Under the pieces are notes generated by a model that worked only from the letters and a program-made list of their open reading frames with translations, was not told where the DNA came from and ran no database searches. Both the position numbers and the translations under genes were made by a program. DNA of 25,372 nucleotides, taken from positions 15,437 to 40,808 of the forward strand of contig DCEE01000049.1 of NCBI GenBank assembly GCA_002316795.1, given 5' to 3'. The stretch's first letter is position 1, and the number at the start of each line of letters is the position of its first letter. Source of the stretch: Synergistaceae bacterium UBA1037 (lineage in GTDB: Bacteria; Synergistota; Synergistia; Synergistales; Synergistaceae). Below are positions 13,529 to 21,799 of the stretch, in pieces.

Positions 13529-14875
13529 ATGAAAAAAGTATTTGTCCTGTTGCTTTTGACTATTATTTTATCAGTTTCACCCTCCCGCCCCGGATACGCT
13601 CCCGCTTATGGAGCAGATGCGAAAGAGGACGCTTCGTTTAAAGAAGTTTTCACACTTGGCAGCAGAGGCATTTCGGAAATTGATAATGAGCGCAAACTCA
13701 TTATATTCATAAGTGATATTCATCTTGGAGCAGACGACAGCTATAGCGAAATCAATAAGAACAGGGAACCTCTCGTAAAGTTCCTCGAACAGATCAGAAA
13801 AGCCCCAAATATCAAGGAACTGGTAATAGGGGGAGATTTGATAGATCTATGGTTTGTTCCAAGCTCAACGGAAACGTTCAAAGGAAAAACACAGAATGAC
13901 TTTGTCCGCGTTGTTGCAAAAAACAATAAGCATGTGATCACCGCATTCAATAATATTATCCGCGACGGGAAGATCAAAGTGACATATATTCCGGGTAATC
14001 ACGATTTAACTGTAACTGCAGAGGACATTGAGAGCATACTTCCCGGAATCGATCAACAGCGTGATGTGCAGGGACTGGGAAGCTATTCACCCGAGGGACA
14101 TCCTGAAATTATAATGGAGCACGGACATCGCTATAATTTTTTCTGTGCACCTGACCCTATCTCAAACAGGGATATAGCTCCGGGTTCTATATTACCGCCC
14201 GGATATTTCTTTACAAGAATAGCCACGACCTCTGTTGTTGAAGGATTCCCAGAGGCTGCAGGCAAAATCCCGGAAGTGACCTTAATTTCCTACGGAGAAG
14301 AGCAGATATTTGCGTATATTTACTGGAAAGCCTGGTATGGATTAATGACAGATTTTCCGGTAAACGAGGGCTTTGATGAGAAGATCATAAAAACAAACAT
14401 CGACGGCTTCACCGAAAACTATTCAATAAGCGATTTAATGCCCTACCAGCTGTCAGCCGGAGGATACATCAACATTAAGTTGTATAAAAAGATCCTTGGC
14501 ACATGGGATGAACGACAGGCACTCAACCGGGTCTTCGTCAAAATACCGCTGAAAGAAGCCATTATGGAGGCAGGTTCCGGAACCGAAACTGATGCCCAGG
14601 CTGAAGTCCAATATTTTAAAAACCCAGATTCTGATAAGCGGATAGTTGTTTTCGGGCATACCCACGAGCCCAGGATCATTGCTTCTCAAAATCTCAGAGG
14701 ACAAAAAACTATTTATGCCAATTCAGGAACATGGATCGATCAAAACCCCAAATTCCCCACGATGACTTTTGTGGTGATCACTCCGCAGGGGAACAGCTCT
14801 CTTCCTCTGTCTCTCTCCCTTTATCACTATTCACCCGACGGGACCATTACAAAAATAGATACTCGATCGCTGTAG
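13529..14875 (+). CDS. Exported calcineurin-like metallophosphoesterase
   Basis: A two-metal phosphoesterase of unknown substrate. The N-terminus is a signal peptide (KK, hydrophobic core VFVLLLLTIILSV, possible cleavage after about residue 28 in AYGA-D). All calcineurin-like blocks are present: SDIHLG with D63 and H65, GGDLID (D103), GNHD (157-159), MEHGH (H198/H200) and GHTH (376-379). About 175 residues separate the last two metal motifs, much more than in the related lipid A enzyme LpxH, so a large lid or inserted domain is likely. It is the only plus-strand gene between two minus-strand operons and looks more AT-rich than its neighbours, which may indicate separate ancestry. A periplasmic phosphodiesterase or pyrophosphatase is plausible, but I cannot name the substrate. 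Confidence 0.88.
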   Translation: MKKVFVLLLLTIILSVSPSRPGYAPAYGADAKEDASFKEVFTLGSRGISEIDNERKLIIFISDIHLGADDSYSEINKNREPLVKFLEQIRKAPNIKELVIGGDLIDLWFVPSSTETFKGKTQNDFVRVVAKNNKHVITAFNNIIRDGKIKVTYIPGNHDLTVTAEDIESILPGIDQQRDVQGLGSYSPEGHPEIIMEHGHRYNFFCAPDPISNRDIAPGSILPPGYFFTRIATTSVVEGFPEAAGKIPEVTLISYGEEQIFAYIYWKAWYGLMTDFPVNEGFDEKIIKTNIDGFTENYSISDLMPYQLSAGGYINIKLYKKILGTWDERQALNRVFVKIPLKEAIMEAGSGTETDAQAEVQYFKNPDSDKRIVVFGHTHEPRIIASQNLRGQKTIYANSGTWIDQNPKFPTMTFVVITPQGNSSLPLSLSLYHYSPDGTITKIDTRSL

Positions 14876-14905
14876 CTGAAAAAGGTATATATTGAAACAT
14901 AAAAA

Positions 14906-14937
14906 TTGAGCCCAAAGAACAGATCCTTTGGGTTCAA
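14906..14937. terminator. Convergent terminator between metallophosphoesterase and thrS
   Basis: TTGAGCCCAAAG (14906-14917) pairs with CTTTGGGTTCAA (14926-14937) over 12 positions with one G-T wobble around an 8-base loop. Minus-strand transcripts coming from thrS then read TTTTTATG, a good U-tract. Plus-strand transcripts read TTATTATA, which is weaker. It can therefore serve both convergent genes. Confidence 0.8.
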
Positions 14938-14951
14938 TTATTATACAACAG

Positions 14952-14987
14952 TCGATCGGACTGGCAAATTGTCAAATCGCCGATCGA
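14952..14987. repeat. Inverted repeat in the thrS 3' region
   Basis: TCGATCGG (14952-14959) and CCGATCGA (14980-14987) are perfectly complementary around a 20-base AT-rich loop. It lies 14 bases after the thrS stop codon and before the main terminator. No T-tract follows on either strand, so it may stabilise the 3' end of the mRNA. Confidence 0.45.
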
Positions 14988-15000
14988 AAAAGATCTGTTT

Positions 15001-16890
15001 TTAAAGCGGATCGAACTCCGATTTGAGATGTTCCAGGAAGCCCTCAAAGGTCATGGATCCAAGGTCTCCCTTAGACCTTTCCCTTACCGCAACTGTGCCC
15101 TCTTCGGCCTCCCTGGCCCCTATGACCAGCATATACGGGATCTTCTGCATCTGCGCGTCGCGTATTTTCTTGCCCAGTTTCTCATCCCGCGCATCAGTCT
15201 CGACCCGGATGTCCGCATCCCTAAATTTCTTTGCAAGCTCATCGGTGTATCCGGCGAAATCCGAACTTACCTGAAGCAGCTTTACCTGCACAGGCGCCAG
15301 CCAGTAGGGGAATGCGCCGGCGTAGTTTTCTATCAGTATCCCCATGAACCTCTCGAGGCTCCCGAGGACCGTCCTGTGGAGCATGACAGGGCGGTGTTCC
15401 GCGCCGTCGCTGCCGATGTATGTCATGTCGAACTTCTCCGGCATCTGGAAGTCAAGCTGTATCGTCCCGCACTGCCAGGTTCGGCCGATGCAGTCCTCAA
15501 GGTGGAAGTCTATCTTGGGGCCGTAGAAGGCTCCGTCGCCCGGGTTCAGCTTGTAGGCAGTCCCGGTCTCTTCAAGAGCTTCCTTTAGCCTCTGCTCCGC
15601 TATATCCCAGAGATGGGGATCTCCCATGGAGTTTTCAGGCCTTGTCGAGAGCTCGACATAGTACTTGAAGCCGAAGACATCCTGATAGACATACCTGTCA
15701 AGCTCCATGATGGCCTTTATCTCATCCTTGATCTGCTCCGGGGTGCAGTAGATATGGGCGTCATCCTGGGTAAATGCCCTCACCCTCATCAGTCCGTGGA
15801 GGGCCCCCGACCTCTCATGGCGGTGTACAAAGCCCAGTTCCGCCATGCGCAGAGGAAGTTCCCTGTAACTGCGTATCGCGCTGTTGTAAACAAGTATTCC
15901 TCCGGGGCAGTTCATCGGTTTAACCGCAAACGGGGCTTCATCTATCTCTGTGAAATACATGTTCTCCTTGTAGTGATCCCAGTGGCCCGAACGCAGCCAG
16001 AGAGACCTGTCGAGGATCATCGGGGTCTTGATCTCGACATATCCGCGTTTGGTATGTTCCTTCCTCCAGAAAGAAATGAGGTTGTTCATAATGACCATTC
16101 CCTTTGGGTGGAAGAAGGGGAATCCGGGGCCTTCCGCGTGTACGCTGAAGAGGTCGAGCTCTTTTCCCAGTTTCCGGTGATCCCTCGCCTTGGCTTCTTC
16201 GACCCTGCGGAGATACTCCTTAAGCTCCTCCTCAGACCCGAATGCCGTTCCGTATATGCGGGTCAGCATTTCGTTCTTCTCATCACCGTGCCAGTACGCA
16301 CCGGCAAGGGAGAGGAGTTTGAAGAACTTGCAGCATCCGGTATGCGGAACGTGGGGGCCGCGGCAGAAGTCAATGAAGTCACCCTCACGGTAGGTCGAAA
16401 GGATCTCACCCTCGAGGGCGTCGATCATTTCGACTTTCAGGTCTTCTCCAAGTTTCGAAAAAAGCTCCTTAGCCTGCTCTTTTGTGTGTTCTTCCCTGAC
16501 CAGGGGGATCTTTTCCTGGGCGATCTTTCTCATTTCCGATTCGATTTTGGGAAGATCCTCGTCTGAGATGGGATCAGGGAACCTTATGTCATAGTAGAAA
16601 CCGTCTTTGATCGCCGGTCCAATGCCAAACTTCGCCTCAGGCCAGAGCCGCAGGACAGCATGGGCCATTAGGTGCGCCGTTGAATGGCGCAGGAGGTCAA
16701 GTCCCTCTTCAGAATCCGGGAAGACCGGTTCCACTGCTGTATCTGAAGTGAACAGTACATCGCAGTCGACCATTTTCCCGCCGACCTTTCCTCCTATTGC
16801 TTTTTTAAGGTGCCAGACATCAAGAAGCTGACGTACAGAGGCGCTGTCTGCCTCATAAACTTTACCATCGGGTGTTGAAAAACGTGCCAT
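15001..16890 (-). CDS. thrS: Threonyl-tRNA synthetase
   Basis: Charges tRNA-Thr and hydrolyses mischarged Ser-tRNA-Thr. Numbering from the ATG at 16890 (629 residues), a TGS domain covers about 1-60. The editing domain holds the zinc-like cluster H69/H73 (HSTAH) with C176 and H180 (CRGPH). The class II core has motif-2 region VHRHERSG and zinc ligands C328 (PMNCPGG), H379 (DDAHIY) and a late His in MLHRTVLGS. An anticodon-binding domain occupies about 530-629. The open frame extends to 17007 inside dut, but GGAGG lies 8 bases before the ATG at 16890, and the TGS domain begins there. The gene follows dut by 46 bases. No T-box motif is visible. Confidence 0.98.
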   Translation of the reverse strand: MARFSTPDGKVYEADSASVRQLLDVWHLKKAIGGKVGGKMVDCDVLFTSDTAVEPVFPDSEEGLDLLRHSTAHLMAHAVLRLWPEAKFGIGPAIKDGFYYDIRFPDPISDEDLPKIESEMRKIAQEKIPLVREEHTKEQAKELFSKLGEDLKVEMIDALEGEILSTYREGDFIDFCRGPHVPHTGCCKFFKLLSLAGAYWHGDEKNEMLTRIYGTAFGSEEELKEYLRRVEEAKARDHRKLGKELDLFSVHAEGPGFPFFHPKGMVIMNNLISFWRKEHTKRGYVEIKTPMILDRSLWLRSGHWDHYKENMYFTEIDEAPFAVKPMNCPGGILVYNSAIRSYRELPLRMAELGFVHRHERSGALHGLMRVRAFTQDDAHIYCTPEQIKDEIKAIMELDRYVYQDVFGFKYYVELSTRPENSMGDPHLWDIAEQRLKEALEETGTAYKLNPGDGAFYGPKIDFHLEDCIGRTWQCGTIQLDFQMPEKFDMTYIGSDGAEHRPVMLHRTVLGSLERFMGILIENYAGAFPYWLAPVQVKLLQVSSDFAGYTDELAKKFRDADIRVETDARDEKLGKKIRDAQMQKIPYMLVIGAREAEEGTVAVRERSKGDLGSMTFEGFLEHLKSEFDPL

Positions 16891-16936
16891 TGTATCGCCT
16901 CCTAATTTGCCTGAACGGCAAATCCTGACAAAATAT

Positions 16937-17374
16937 CTATTTTCTTCCGGTGCTCCCGAACCCTCCGGAGGACCGCTCTGTTTCATCAAGCTCCCCGGCC
17001 TTCTCAAGCTCGACCTGGGTCACTTGTGCAAATACGAGCTGAGCTATCCTGTCTCCGGGTTCTATCCTGAAATCCTCTTTGCCGTGGTTAATGAGGATCA
17101 CCTTAATTTCACCGCGGTAGTCCGAGTCGATAGTTCCGGGTGAATTCAGGACCGTTACCCCATGCTTAAGAGCCAGGCCACTCCTTGGCCTGACCTGGGC
17201 TTCGCACCCTGGCGGCATCTCAAAGTATAGCCCGGTGCCTACGCAGCCCCGCTCCCCGACCGGTATCAGAGCAGCATCCGAAGCCCTCAGGTCCATGCCT
17301 GAAGAGCCCGGTGTGGCATAGCCTGGAAGTGTTATGCCTTCATCAGCTTTTATCCTGACTTTTACAGCTGACAT
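16937..17374 (-). CDS. dut: Deoxyuridine 5'-triphosphate nucleotidohydrolase
   Basis: Trimeric dUTPase, converting dUTP to dUMP and pyrophosphate, which keeps uracil out of DNA and feeds thymidylate synthesis. The 145 residues contain all five motifs: GSSGMDLRA (1), [11 protein letters not shown] (2, residues 62-72), [14 protein letters not shown] (3, with catalytic-site Asp83 and Tyr86), PGDRIAQLV (4) and [10 protein letters not shown] (5). It starts 8 bases after the pnp stop and has only a short AGG-type ribosome binding site, suggesting coupling to pnp translation. Confidence 0.97.
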   Translation of the reverse strand: MSAVKVRIKADEGITLPGYATPGSSGMDLRASDAALIPVGERGCVGTGLYFEMPPGCEAQVRPRSGLALKHGVTVLNSPGTIDSDYRGEIKVILINHGKEDFRIEPGDRIAQLVFAQVTQVELEKAGELDETERSSGGFGSTGRK

Positions 17375-17382
17375 TTTGAAAC

Positions 17383-19686
17383 CTACTTTTTACGTTCTCT
17401 TTCAAAGCGCCTGACAGGACGATGATCCGAGCCTCTGTCAGAACCGAAGTCCCTGCGCGGAGGCCTTCCGCCGTCATCGTGCCTCGGACCTCCCTCGCGC
17501 CTAGGGCCTCCCTCGCTCCTTGGGAAATGCGAGAAACGCTCTTCACGCTCTTTTTCTATTGCGGCCTGCTCTGCAAACTCGGGATCCTTCGCAAGATCAT
17601 CAAGCTGATCAAGAATGCGCTTGCGGCTCAGGTTGACCCTGTGCATTTCATCAATTTCCTTGACTGTTACAAGGACCTTATCTCCTGTATTTATCGCATC
17701 CTCAAGCCTGGGGATATGATAGTTGCTGATCTCGCTTACGTGGAGGAGTCCCTCCTTGCCCGGGAGCACCTCTACAAAGACGCCGAAATTCATCATCCTT
17801 GTGGCTGTCCCGACAAATGTCTCCCCCGCCTTGACTTCGCGGACGAGATCGTTGATTATCCTGACCGCTGCCTGAGCTGAATCATCGTTGACGGCTGCAA
17901 TGTATACGCGTCCGCTGTCATCCACATCTATCTTTGCTCCTGTACGCTGTACTATCGAACGGATCATCTTGCCGCCGGGGCCTATGACTTCACGGATCTT
18001 TTCCGGATCGATGTTTATCGTAATTATCTTAGGCGCTGTCGATGAAAGTTCAACGCGAGGCGCAGAGATCGTCCCATCCATGATATCGAGTATCTGGAGC
18101 CTGCCTTTTTTGGCCTGTCCCAGCGCCTGCGTCAGTATATCCCTCGTTATGCCTCCGGCCTTGTTGTCCATCTGAAGTGCAGTCACTCCGTCCCTTGTGC
18201 CTGCGACCTTGAAGTCCATGTCGCCGTAATGATCTTCCAGACCCTGTATGTCGGTCAGTATCCCGAACTTTCCGTTGTCTGCGATAAGTCCCATAGCGAT
18301 CCCGGCAACTGCCTTTCTGATAGGGACGCCTGCTGCCATCATCGAGAGGCTGCCGCTGCATACGCTTGCCATCGAGCTCGAGCCGTTTGATTCAAGAATA
18401 TCGGATACCTGGCGGACCACATAGGGGAATTCCTCTTCGCTCGGGAATACGGCGCTAAGAGCTCTTTCTGCAAGTGCTCCGTGGCCGATCTCCCTGCGTC
18501 CGGGGCCGCGCATTGGCCTGATTTCACCCACAGAGTACGGCGGAAAATTGTAATGGAGGATAAACTTCTTGGGAGGCTCGTCAAGTTTCAGCCCGTCCAG
18601 GATTTGATCATCCGTGCCCATCATTCCGAGGGTCGTGACCCCCAGAGATTGTGTCTCGCCCCGTGTAAAGAGTGCCGATCCGTGGGTCATTGGGAGCACA
18701 TCTGTCTCGCAGGTGATCTTCCTGAGTTCATCCATGCTCCTGCCGTCAGATCTGCGCCTGTCGTCAAGGAGGAGTTTCCTGACGCACTTCTTGACCATCT
18801 CGTCCATTTTTGCCGCTATGTAGTTCGCTGAATCCGGATGGGACTCGGAGAAATACTCTTCCGCCCTCTTCTGTGCCTCTCCTATAGCTGCGCCGCGCGG
18901 CTGCTTTTCATGGATCTGAACAGCTGCGTAAATGTCATCATAGATTTCCTTCTCCATCCATTCATCTATCTCTGTGATAACTTCAGGTGCGGGCAGCTCC
19001 GCCTTCGGCTTTCCGACCTTGGCACAGACAGCATCAATGAAGTCAACTATCTTTCTGATGGCCTCATTTGCCAGTTCCATTGCATCGACAAGAAGCTCTT
19101 CCGAAACTTCCTTAGCTCCAGCCTCTACCATAGTCACACCGCCCCTGTGTCCTGAGACTACAAGATCCATTGTGCTTCGCGGCATGTCTGTCTCATCGGG
19201 ATTAACTACAAGTTCCCCATCAATGCAGCCGATGCGCACCGCCCCTATCGGACCGTCCCAGGGAATGTCCGACATGGAAAGGGCAAGCGAGGCTCCGTTT
19301 ATGGCCAGGATGCTGGCCGGGTTGGCCTGGTCGACAGACATGACTGTTGCGACGACATGGACATCGTTTCGCATCCACTCAGGGAAAAGCGAGCGGATCG
19401 AGCGGTCTATCATCCTCCCGCTCAGTATAGCGGTATCGGAGGGGCGTCCCTCTCTTTTGATGAATCCTCCGGGCACTTTTCCCGCAGAATAGAACCTCTC
19501 TTCGTAGTCTACAAGGAGAGGGAAGAAGTCTAGCCCCTGCCTTGCTTTTTCCGCAAGCACTGCAGTGACCAGCACTGCAGTCCTGCCGTGCCCCGCAAGA
19601 ACTGCGGCATTCGCCTGTTTTGCAAGACGCCCTGTTTCAAAGGACATGGTCTTGCCGTATAATTCCAACTCAAATATCTCTTTCAT
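17383..19686 (-). CDS. pnp: Polynucleotide phosphorylase
   Basis: Phosphorolytic 3'-5' exoribonuclease of mRNA decay, acting as a trimer. The 767 residues contain two RNase PH-like domains separated by an all-helical linker, with the [21 protein letters not shown] and later [10 protein letters not shown] stretches. A KH domain (about 553-617, IGPGGK loop) and an S1 domain (about 618-690) follow. The last 52 residues form a tail rich in Arg, Gly, Asp and Pro, which probably adds RNA contacts. GGGAGG precedes the ATG by about 11 bases. The rpsO-pnp order is widely conserved. A hairpin and terminator-like structure upstream suggest control of its expression. Confidence 0.98.
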   Translation of the reverse strand: MKEIFELELYGKTMSFETGRLAKQANAAVLAGHGRTAVLVTAVLAEKARQGLDFFPLLVDYEERFYSAGKVPGGFIKREGRPSDTAILSGRMIDRSIRSLFPEWMRNDVHVVATVMSVDQANPASILAINGASLALSMSDIPWDGPIGAVRIGCIDGELVVNPDETDMPRSTMDLVVSGHRGGVTMVEAGAKEVSEELLVDAMELANEAIRKIVDFIDAVCAKVGKPKAELPAPEVITEIDEWMEKEIYDDIYAAVQIHEKQPRGAAIGEAQKRAEEYFSESHPDSANYIAAKMDEMVKKCVRKLLLDDRRRSDGRSMDELRKITCETDVLPMTHGSALFTRGETQSLGVTTLGMMGTDDQILDGLKLDEPPKKFILHYNFPPYSVGEIRPMRGPGRREIGHGALAERALSAVFPSEEEFPYVVRQVSDILESNGSSSMASVCSGSLSMMAAGVPIRKAVAGIAMGLIADNGKFGILTDIQGLEDHYGDMDFKVAGTRDGVTALQMDNKAGGITRDILTQALGQAKKGRLQILDIMDGTISAPRVELSSTAPKIITINIDPEKIREVIGPGGKMIRSIVQRTGAKIDVDDSGRVYIAAVNDDSAQAAVRIINDLVREVKAGETFVGTATRMMNFGVFVEVLPGKEGLLHVSEISNYHIPRLEDAINTGDKVLVTVKEIDEMHRVNLSRKRILDQLDDLAKDPEFAEQAAIEKEREERFSHFPRSEGGPRREGGPRHDDGGRPPRRDFGSDRGSDHRPVRRFERERKK

Positions 19687-19711
19687 TTTTTCTTTTCCTC
19701 CCGTTTTCTGT

Positions 19712-19726
19712 CTTCAACTGTTGAAG
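19712..19726 (-). promoter_or_regulatory. Hairpin in the pnp leader
   Basis: CTTCAA pairs perfectly with TTGAAG around a 3-base loop, about 25-40 bases upstream of the pnp start codon. In enterobacteria PNPase represses itself after RNase III cuts a leader hairpin, though that hairpin is longer. A similar role here is only a suggestion. Confidence 0.3.
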
Positions 19727-19729
19727 AAT

Positions 19730-19773
19730 AGCACAAAATAACAAAAATGGCGAAGGTATTCACCCTCCGCCAT
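19730..19773 (-). terminator. Intrinsic terminator between rpsO and pnp
   Basis: On the minus strand ATGGCGGAGG (19773-19764) pairs with CCTTCGCCAT (19756-19747), ten pairs with one G-U, around a 7-base loop. TTTTTGTTATTTT follows. E. coli has an equivalent leaky terminator between rpsO and pnp, so partial read-through into pnp is likely. Confidence 0.8.
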
Positions 19774-19815
19774 GCATAAGTTGCCTGTTTTTTCAGTAAC
19801 TTTACCAACCTGTGA

Positions 19816-20082
19816 TCAGTGACGCAGTCCGAGGCGCTGGATAAGCGACTGATAACGGTTGAAATCACGGTCCTTTAGATACTGAAGAAGCTTGCGGCGC
19901 TTCCCTACCATGATGAGAAGACCGCGGCGGGAGTGGAAATCCTTCTTATGGATCCTCATGTGGTCTGTAAGCTCACGGATACGCGTCGTGAGGATGGCCA
20001 CCTGCACCTCTGTGGAACCGGTGTCTGCCCCGTGTACTTTGAATTCTTCGATCAGCTGCTGTTTCTTTTCCTTGTCGATCAT
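19816..20082 (-). CDS. rpsO: Ribosomal protein S15
   Basis: A primary binder of the central domain of 16S rRNA. Starting at the ATG at 20082 the protein has 88 residues, the standard length, beginning [20 protein letters not shown] and containing [21 protein letters not shown] and the [20 protein letters not shown] helix. AGGAG lies 8 bases upstream. The open frame extends to 20169, but those residues have no counterpart in S15. The gene opens the rpsO-pnp-dut-thrS run. Confidence 0.98.
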   Translation of the reverse strand: MIDKEKKQQLIEEFKVHGADTGSTEVQVAILTTRIRELTDHMRIHKKDFHSRRGLLIMVGKRRKLLQYLKDRDFNRYQSLIQRLGLRH

Positions 20083-20168
20083 GTCGATCACTCCTGTCTG
20101 AGCCTGTTGCGCCCGATATTCCCAAAACTCAGGCCAACGTCGCTGTGCGCCGGTCCGTGTGAAGGGCA
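20083..20168 (-). promoter_or_regulatory. rpsO leader with alternative pairings
   Basis: About 86 bases separate the predicted transcription start from the ATG. Within it GCCTG pairs with CAGGC, while the overlapping CTGAG pairs with CTCAG just before the ribosome binding site. The two helices exclude each other. S15 autoregulates through structurally different leaders in several phyla, so such a switch is plausible, but I cannot assign it to a known class. Confidence 0.4.
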
Positions 20169-20174
20169 ATGGAA

Positions 20175-20203
20175 ATAATAGCAGAGAGTATCAGATATGA
20201 CAA
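20175..20203 (-). promoter_or_regulatory. Strong promoter for rpsO
   Basis: On the minus strand TTGTCA (20203-20198, 5 of 6) is followed after 17 bases by TATTAT (20180-20175, 5 of 6), with a TGC extension before the -10. The predicted transcription start is near 20168. Confidence 0.75.
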
Positions 20204-20243
20204 GCCGTCCCCGAAAGATCATTATAGCCTTAAACGTTTTTGC

Positions 20244-20840
20244 CTATGAGTCTTTTTTGCTCTCCCGCGACTCTGCCCTCTTCTTCATCCTCTTGTTGAC
20301 AGCAGAACAGTAGACTGCAGCAAGCGGATTGTGCCCCAGGACTCTGTCCTTCACAGCAAGAGGGACCACATAGGTGTGTGAGTGCTTAATGAAGAGGGCA
20401 TCATGACCTACGCATAGTCCAACAACAAGGTTCAGGTCTGTATTCTTTTCTTCAAGCATCCTCGCCTGCTCTATAGGGTTGCAGCTGACCGGCCCCACCC
20501 TGTCGCTTGTCGGAGCTCCCATATCGGATTTCGGGATACCGCACACCTTGCAGCAAACTGCCTCGATATCAAAGAAATCGGAAAGGTAGTCGGCAATTTT
20601 TGCGGCCTCTTCCTGCAATCCCACACAAAAAGCTAAGCCGAGCTTTTTATATCCCATCCTTGCGGCAAACTCCACCACTTCTTCTATCCTGTTGAGGTCG
20701 CCGTAGAACTCTGACTCTACCACGGCTGCGGTCTGCATCATCATTTTTTCGTGAGGGTCCGAGTAGAGTTCGATGCTGTTTCTGACTACGCATGGCTCCT
20801 CATCCCTGCACCTTTTGTCGCCGCAAAGATCACATCTCAT
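20244..20840 (-). CDS. DUF1847 family cysteine-rich protein
   Basis: A 198-residue protein of unknown function matching what I know of DUF1847. The N-terminus has an evenly spaced cysteine cluster, C3-X2-C6-X4-C11-X5-C17 (MRCDLCGDKRCRDEEPC), likely a metal site. More cysteines follow in AFCVGL, VCCKVCG, VSCNP and GLCVGHDALF, hinting at redox or metal chemistry. The tail is basic. The ATG at 20840 has GGAGG 9 bases upstream; longer in-frame starts lie inside the preceding gene. It overlaps the pseudouridine synthase gene by 11 bases, so the two are probably translated together, but this does not reveal its job. Confidence 0.85.
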   Translation of the reverse strand: MRCDLCGDKRCRDEEPCVVRNSIELYSDPHEKMMMQTAAVVESEFYGDLNRIEEVVEFAARMGYKKLGLAFCVGLQEEAAKIADYLSDFFDIEAVCCKVCGIPKSDMGAPTSDRVGPVSCNPIEQARMLEEKNTDLNLVVGLCVGHDALFIKHSHTYVVPLAVKDRVLGHNPLAAVYCSAVNKRMKKRAESRESKKDS

Positions 20841-21738
20841 TAAAATATTCCTCCATATCCTTTGGCAGGGGAGCCGTGAATTCCCTGTTCTTGATGTTTT
20901 CCGGAAGTCCCTCATCGTCAGGGAATACCAGTGAATATGCGTGGAGCAGCGGCCTTTTCGCTTTTTTCACGTCACCGCCGTATTTTATGTCTCCGATTAT
21001 AGGATGTCCGACTGCGGCAAAATGGACCCTCGCCTGATGGGACCTTCCTGTAACAAGTTCAGCTTCGACTCCGCTCCAGCCGTTGCCGTAGGATATGCTT
21101 CTGTATCTGGTAAGAGCCTTCTGTCCGTCCGGGTCTATCCTTACGGTGTTCGAAGGGGGATCTTTGAGGACCGGCAGGTCTATCTCTCCCGACTCCTCTG
21201 TCCTGCCCTGAACAACGGCCAGATAGATCTTCCTGATCCTTCTCTCCCTTATCAGCTCCGAGAGGTGTCTCAGAGAAGGGCCGGTAAGGGCAACTATTAC
21301 GGCACCCGATGTATTCCTGTCAAGGCGCTGTACAGTGGAGGGGCGAAAGTCGCTCCTTGTCCAGGCAAGTTCTGTCAGCACCCTTGTAATGAGGGAATCG
21401 CCCCCTTTTGTATCGGGTTGGGTGAGCAGTCCCGCAGGCTTGTTGATGATCCAGAGATATTCATCCCTGTATATCGTTTCCAAGCTGTTCCTGACCGGGA
21501 TCCTGACATCCCGGTCCGCCGTCCTCTGATCGGGCATGGCGTCCTCCCATGGGACCTGGAGGAACTGTCCCTCTTCGACCCTTGTATCCGGTCTGACCTT
21601 CCGGGCATCCAGACGGACTTCCCCGGTCCGGATTGCCTTCATCACTGCCCCGAGGGGGACCCAGGGCCACATGCCCCTAAGGAGCCTGTCTATGCGTCTG
21701 CCGGACTGATCTGCCGTAACATAAAACTCTTTTGACAT
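20830..21738 (-). CDS. RluA-family pseudouridine synthase
   Basis: Converts uridine to pseudouridine in rRNA or tRNA. From the ATG at 21738 the protein has 302 residues: an S4 RNA-binding domain (about 1-70, GRRIDRLLRGMWPWVPLGAV), then the catalytic domain with VQRLDRNTSGAVIVA carrying the catalytic Asp, and RSHQARVHFAAVGHPIIGD. The S4 domain points to the RluC/RluD branch, but the target position cannot be decided. The frame is open to 21864, overlapping the upstream gene. AGAGG before the ATG and the start of the S4 domain favour 21738. Confidence 0.93.
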   Translation of the reverse strand: MSKEFYVTADQSGRRIDRLLRGMWPWVPLGAVMKAIRTGEVRLDARKVRPDTRVEEGQFLQVPWEDAMPDQRTADRDVRIPVRNSLETIYRDEYLWIINKPAGLLTQPDTKGGDSLITRVLTELAWTRSDFRPSTVQRLDRNTSGAVIVALTGPSLRHLSELIRERRIRKIYLAVVQGRTEESGEIDLPVLKDPPSNTVRIDPDGQKALTRYRSISYGNGWSGVEAELVTGRSHQARVHFAAVGHPIIGDIKYGGDVKKAKRPLLHAYSLVFPDDEGLPENIKNREFTAPLPKDMEEYFNEM

Positions 21739-21799
21739 CGTTTTTCCTCTCTGTCGGAGTGTGCCCTGTACCTTGCCCGATCCGGAAACGGTACTGGCG

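Noticed and set aside
15613..16566. Long open frame antisense to thrS
   Set aside because: It is a shadow of the thrS coding frame; thrS is unambiguous and the antisense product has no recognisable motifs.
16891..17007. N-terminal extension of ThrRS
   Set aside because: It overlaps dut, lacks a ribosome binding site, and the TGS domain begins right after the ATG at 16890, which has GGAGG.
20083..20169. N-terminal extension of S15
   Set aside because: S15 is normally 88-89 residues, AGGAG precedes the ATG at 20082, and the upstream codons overlap the predicted leader.
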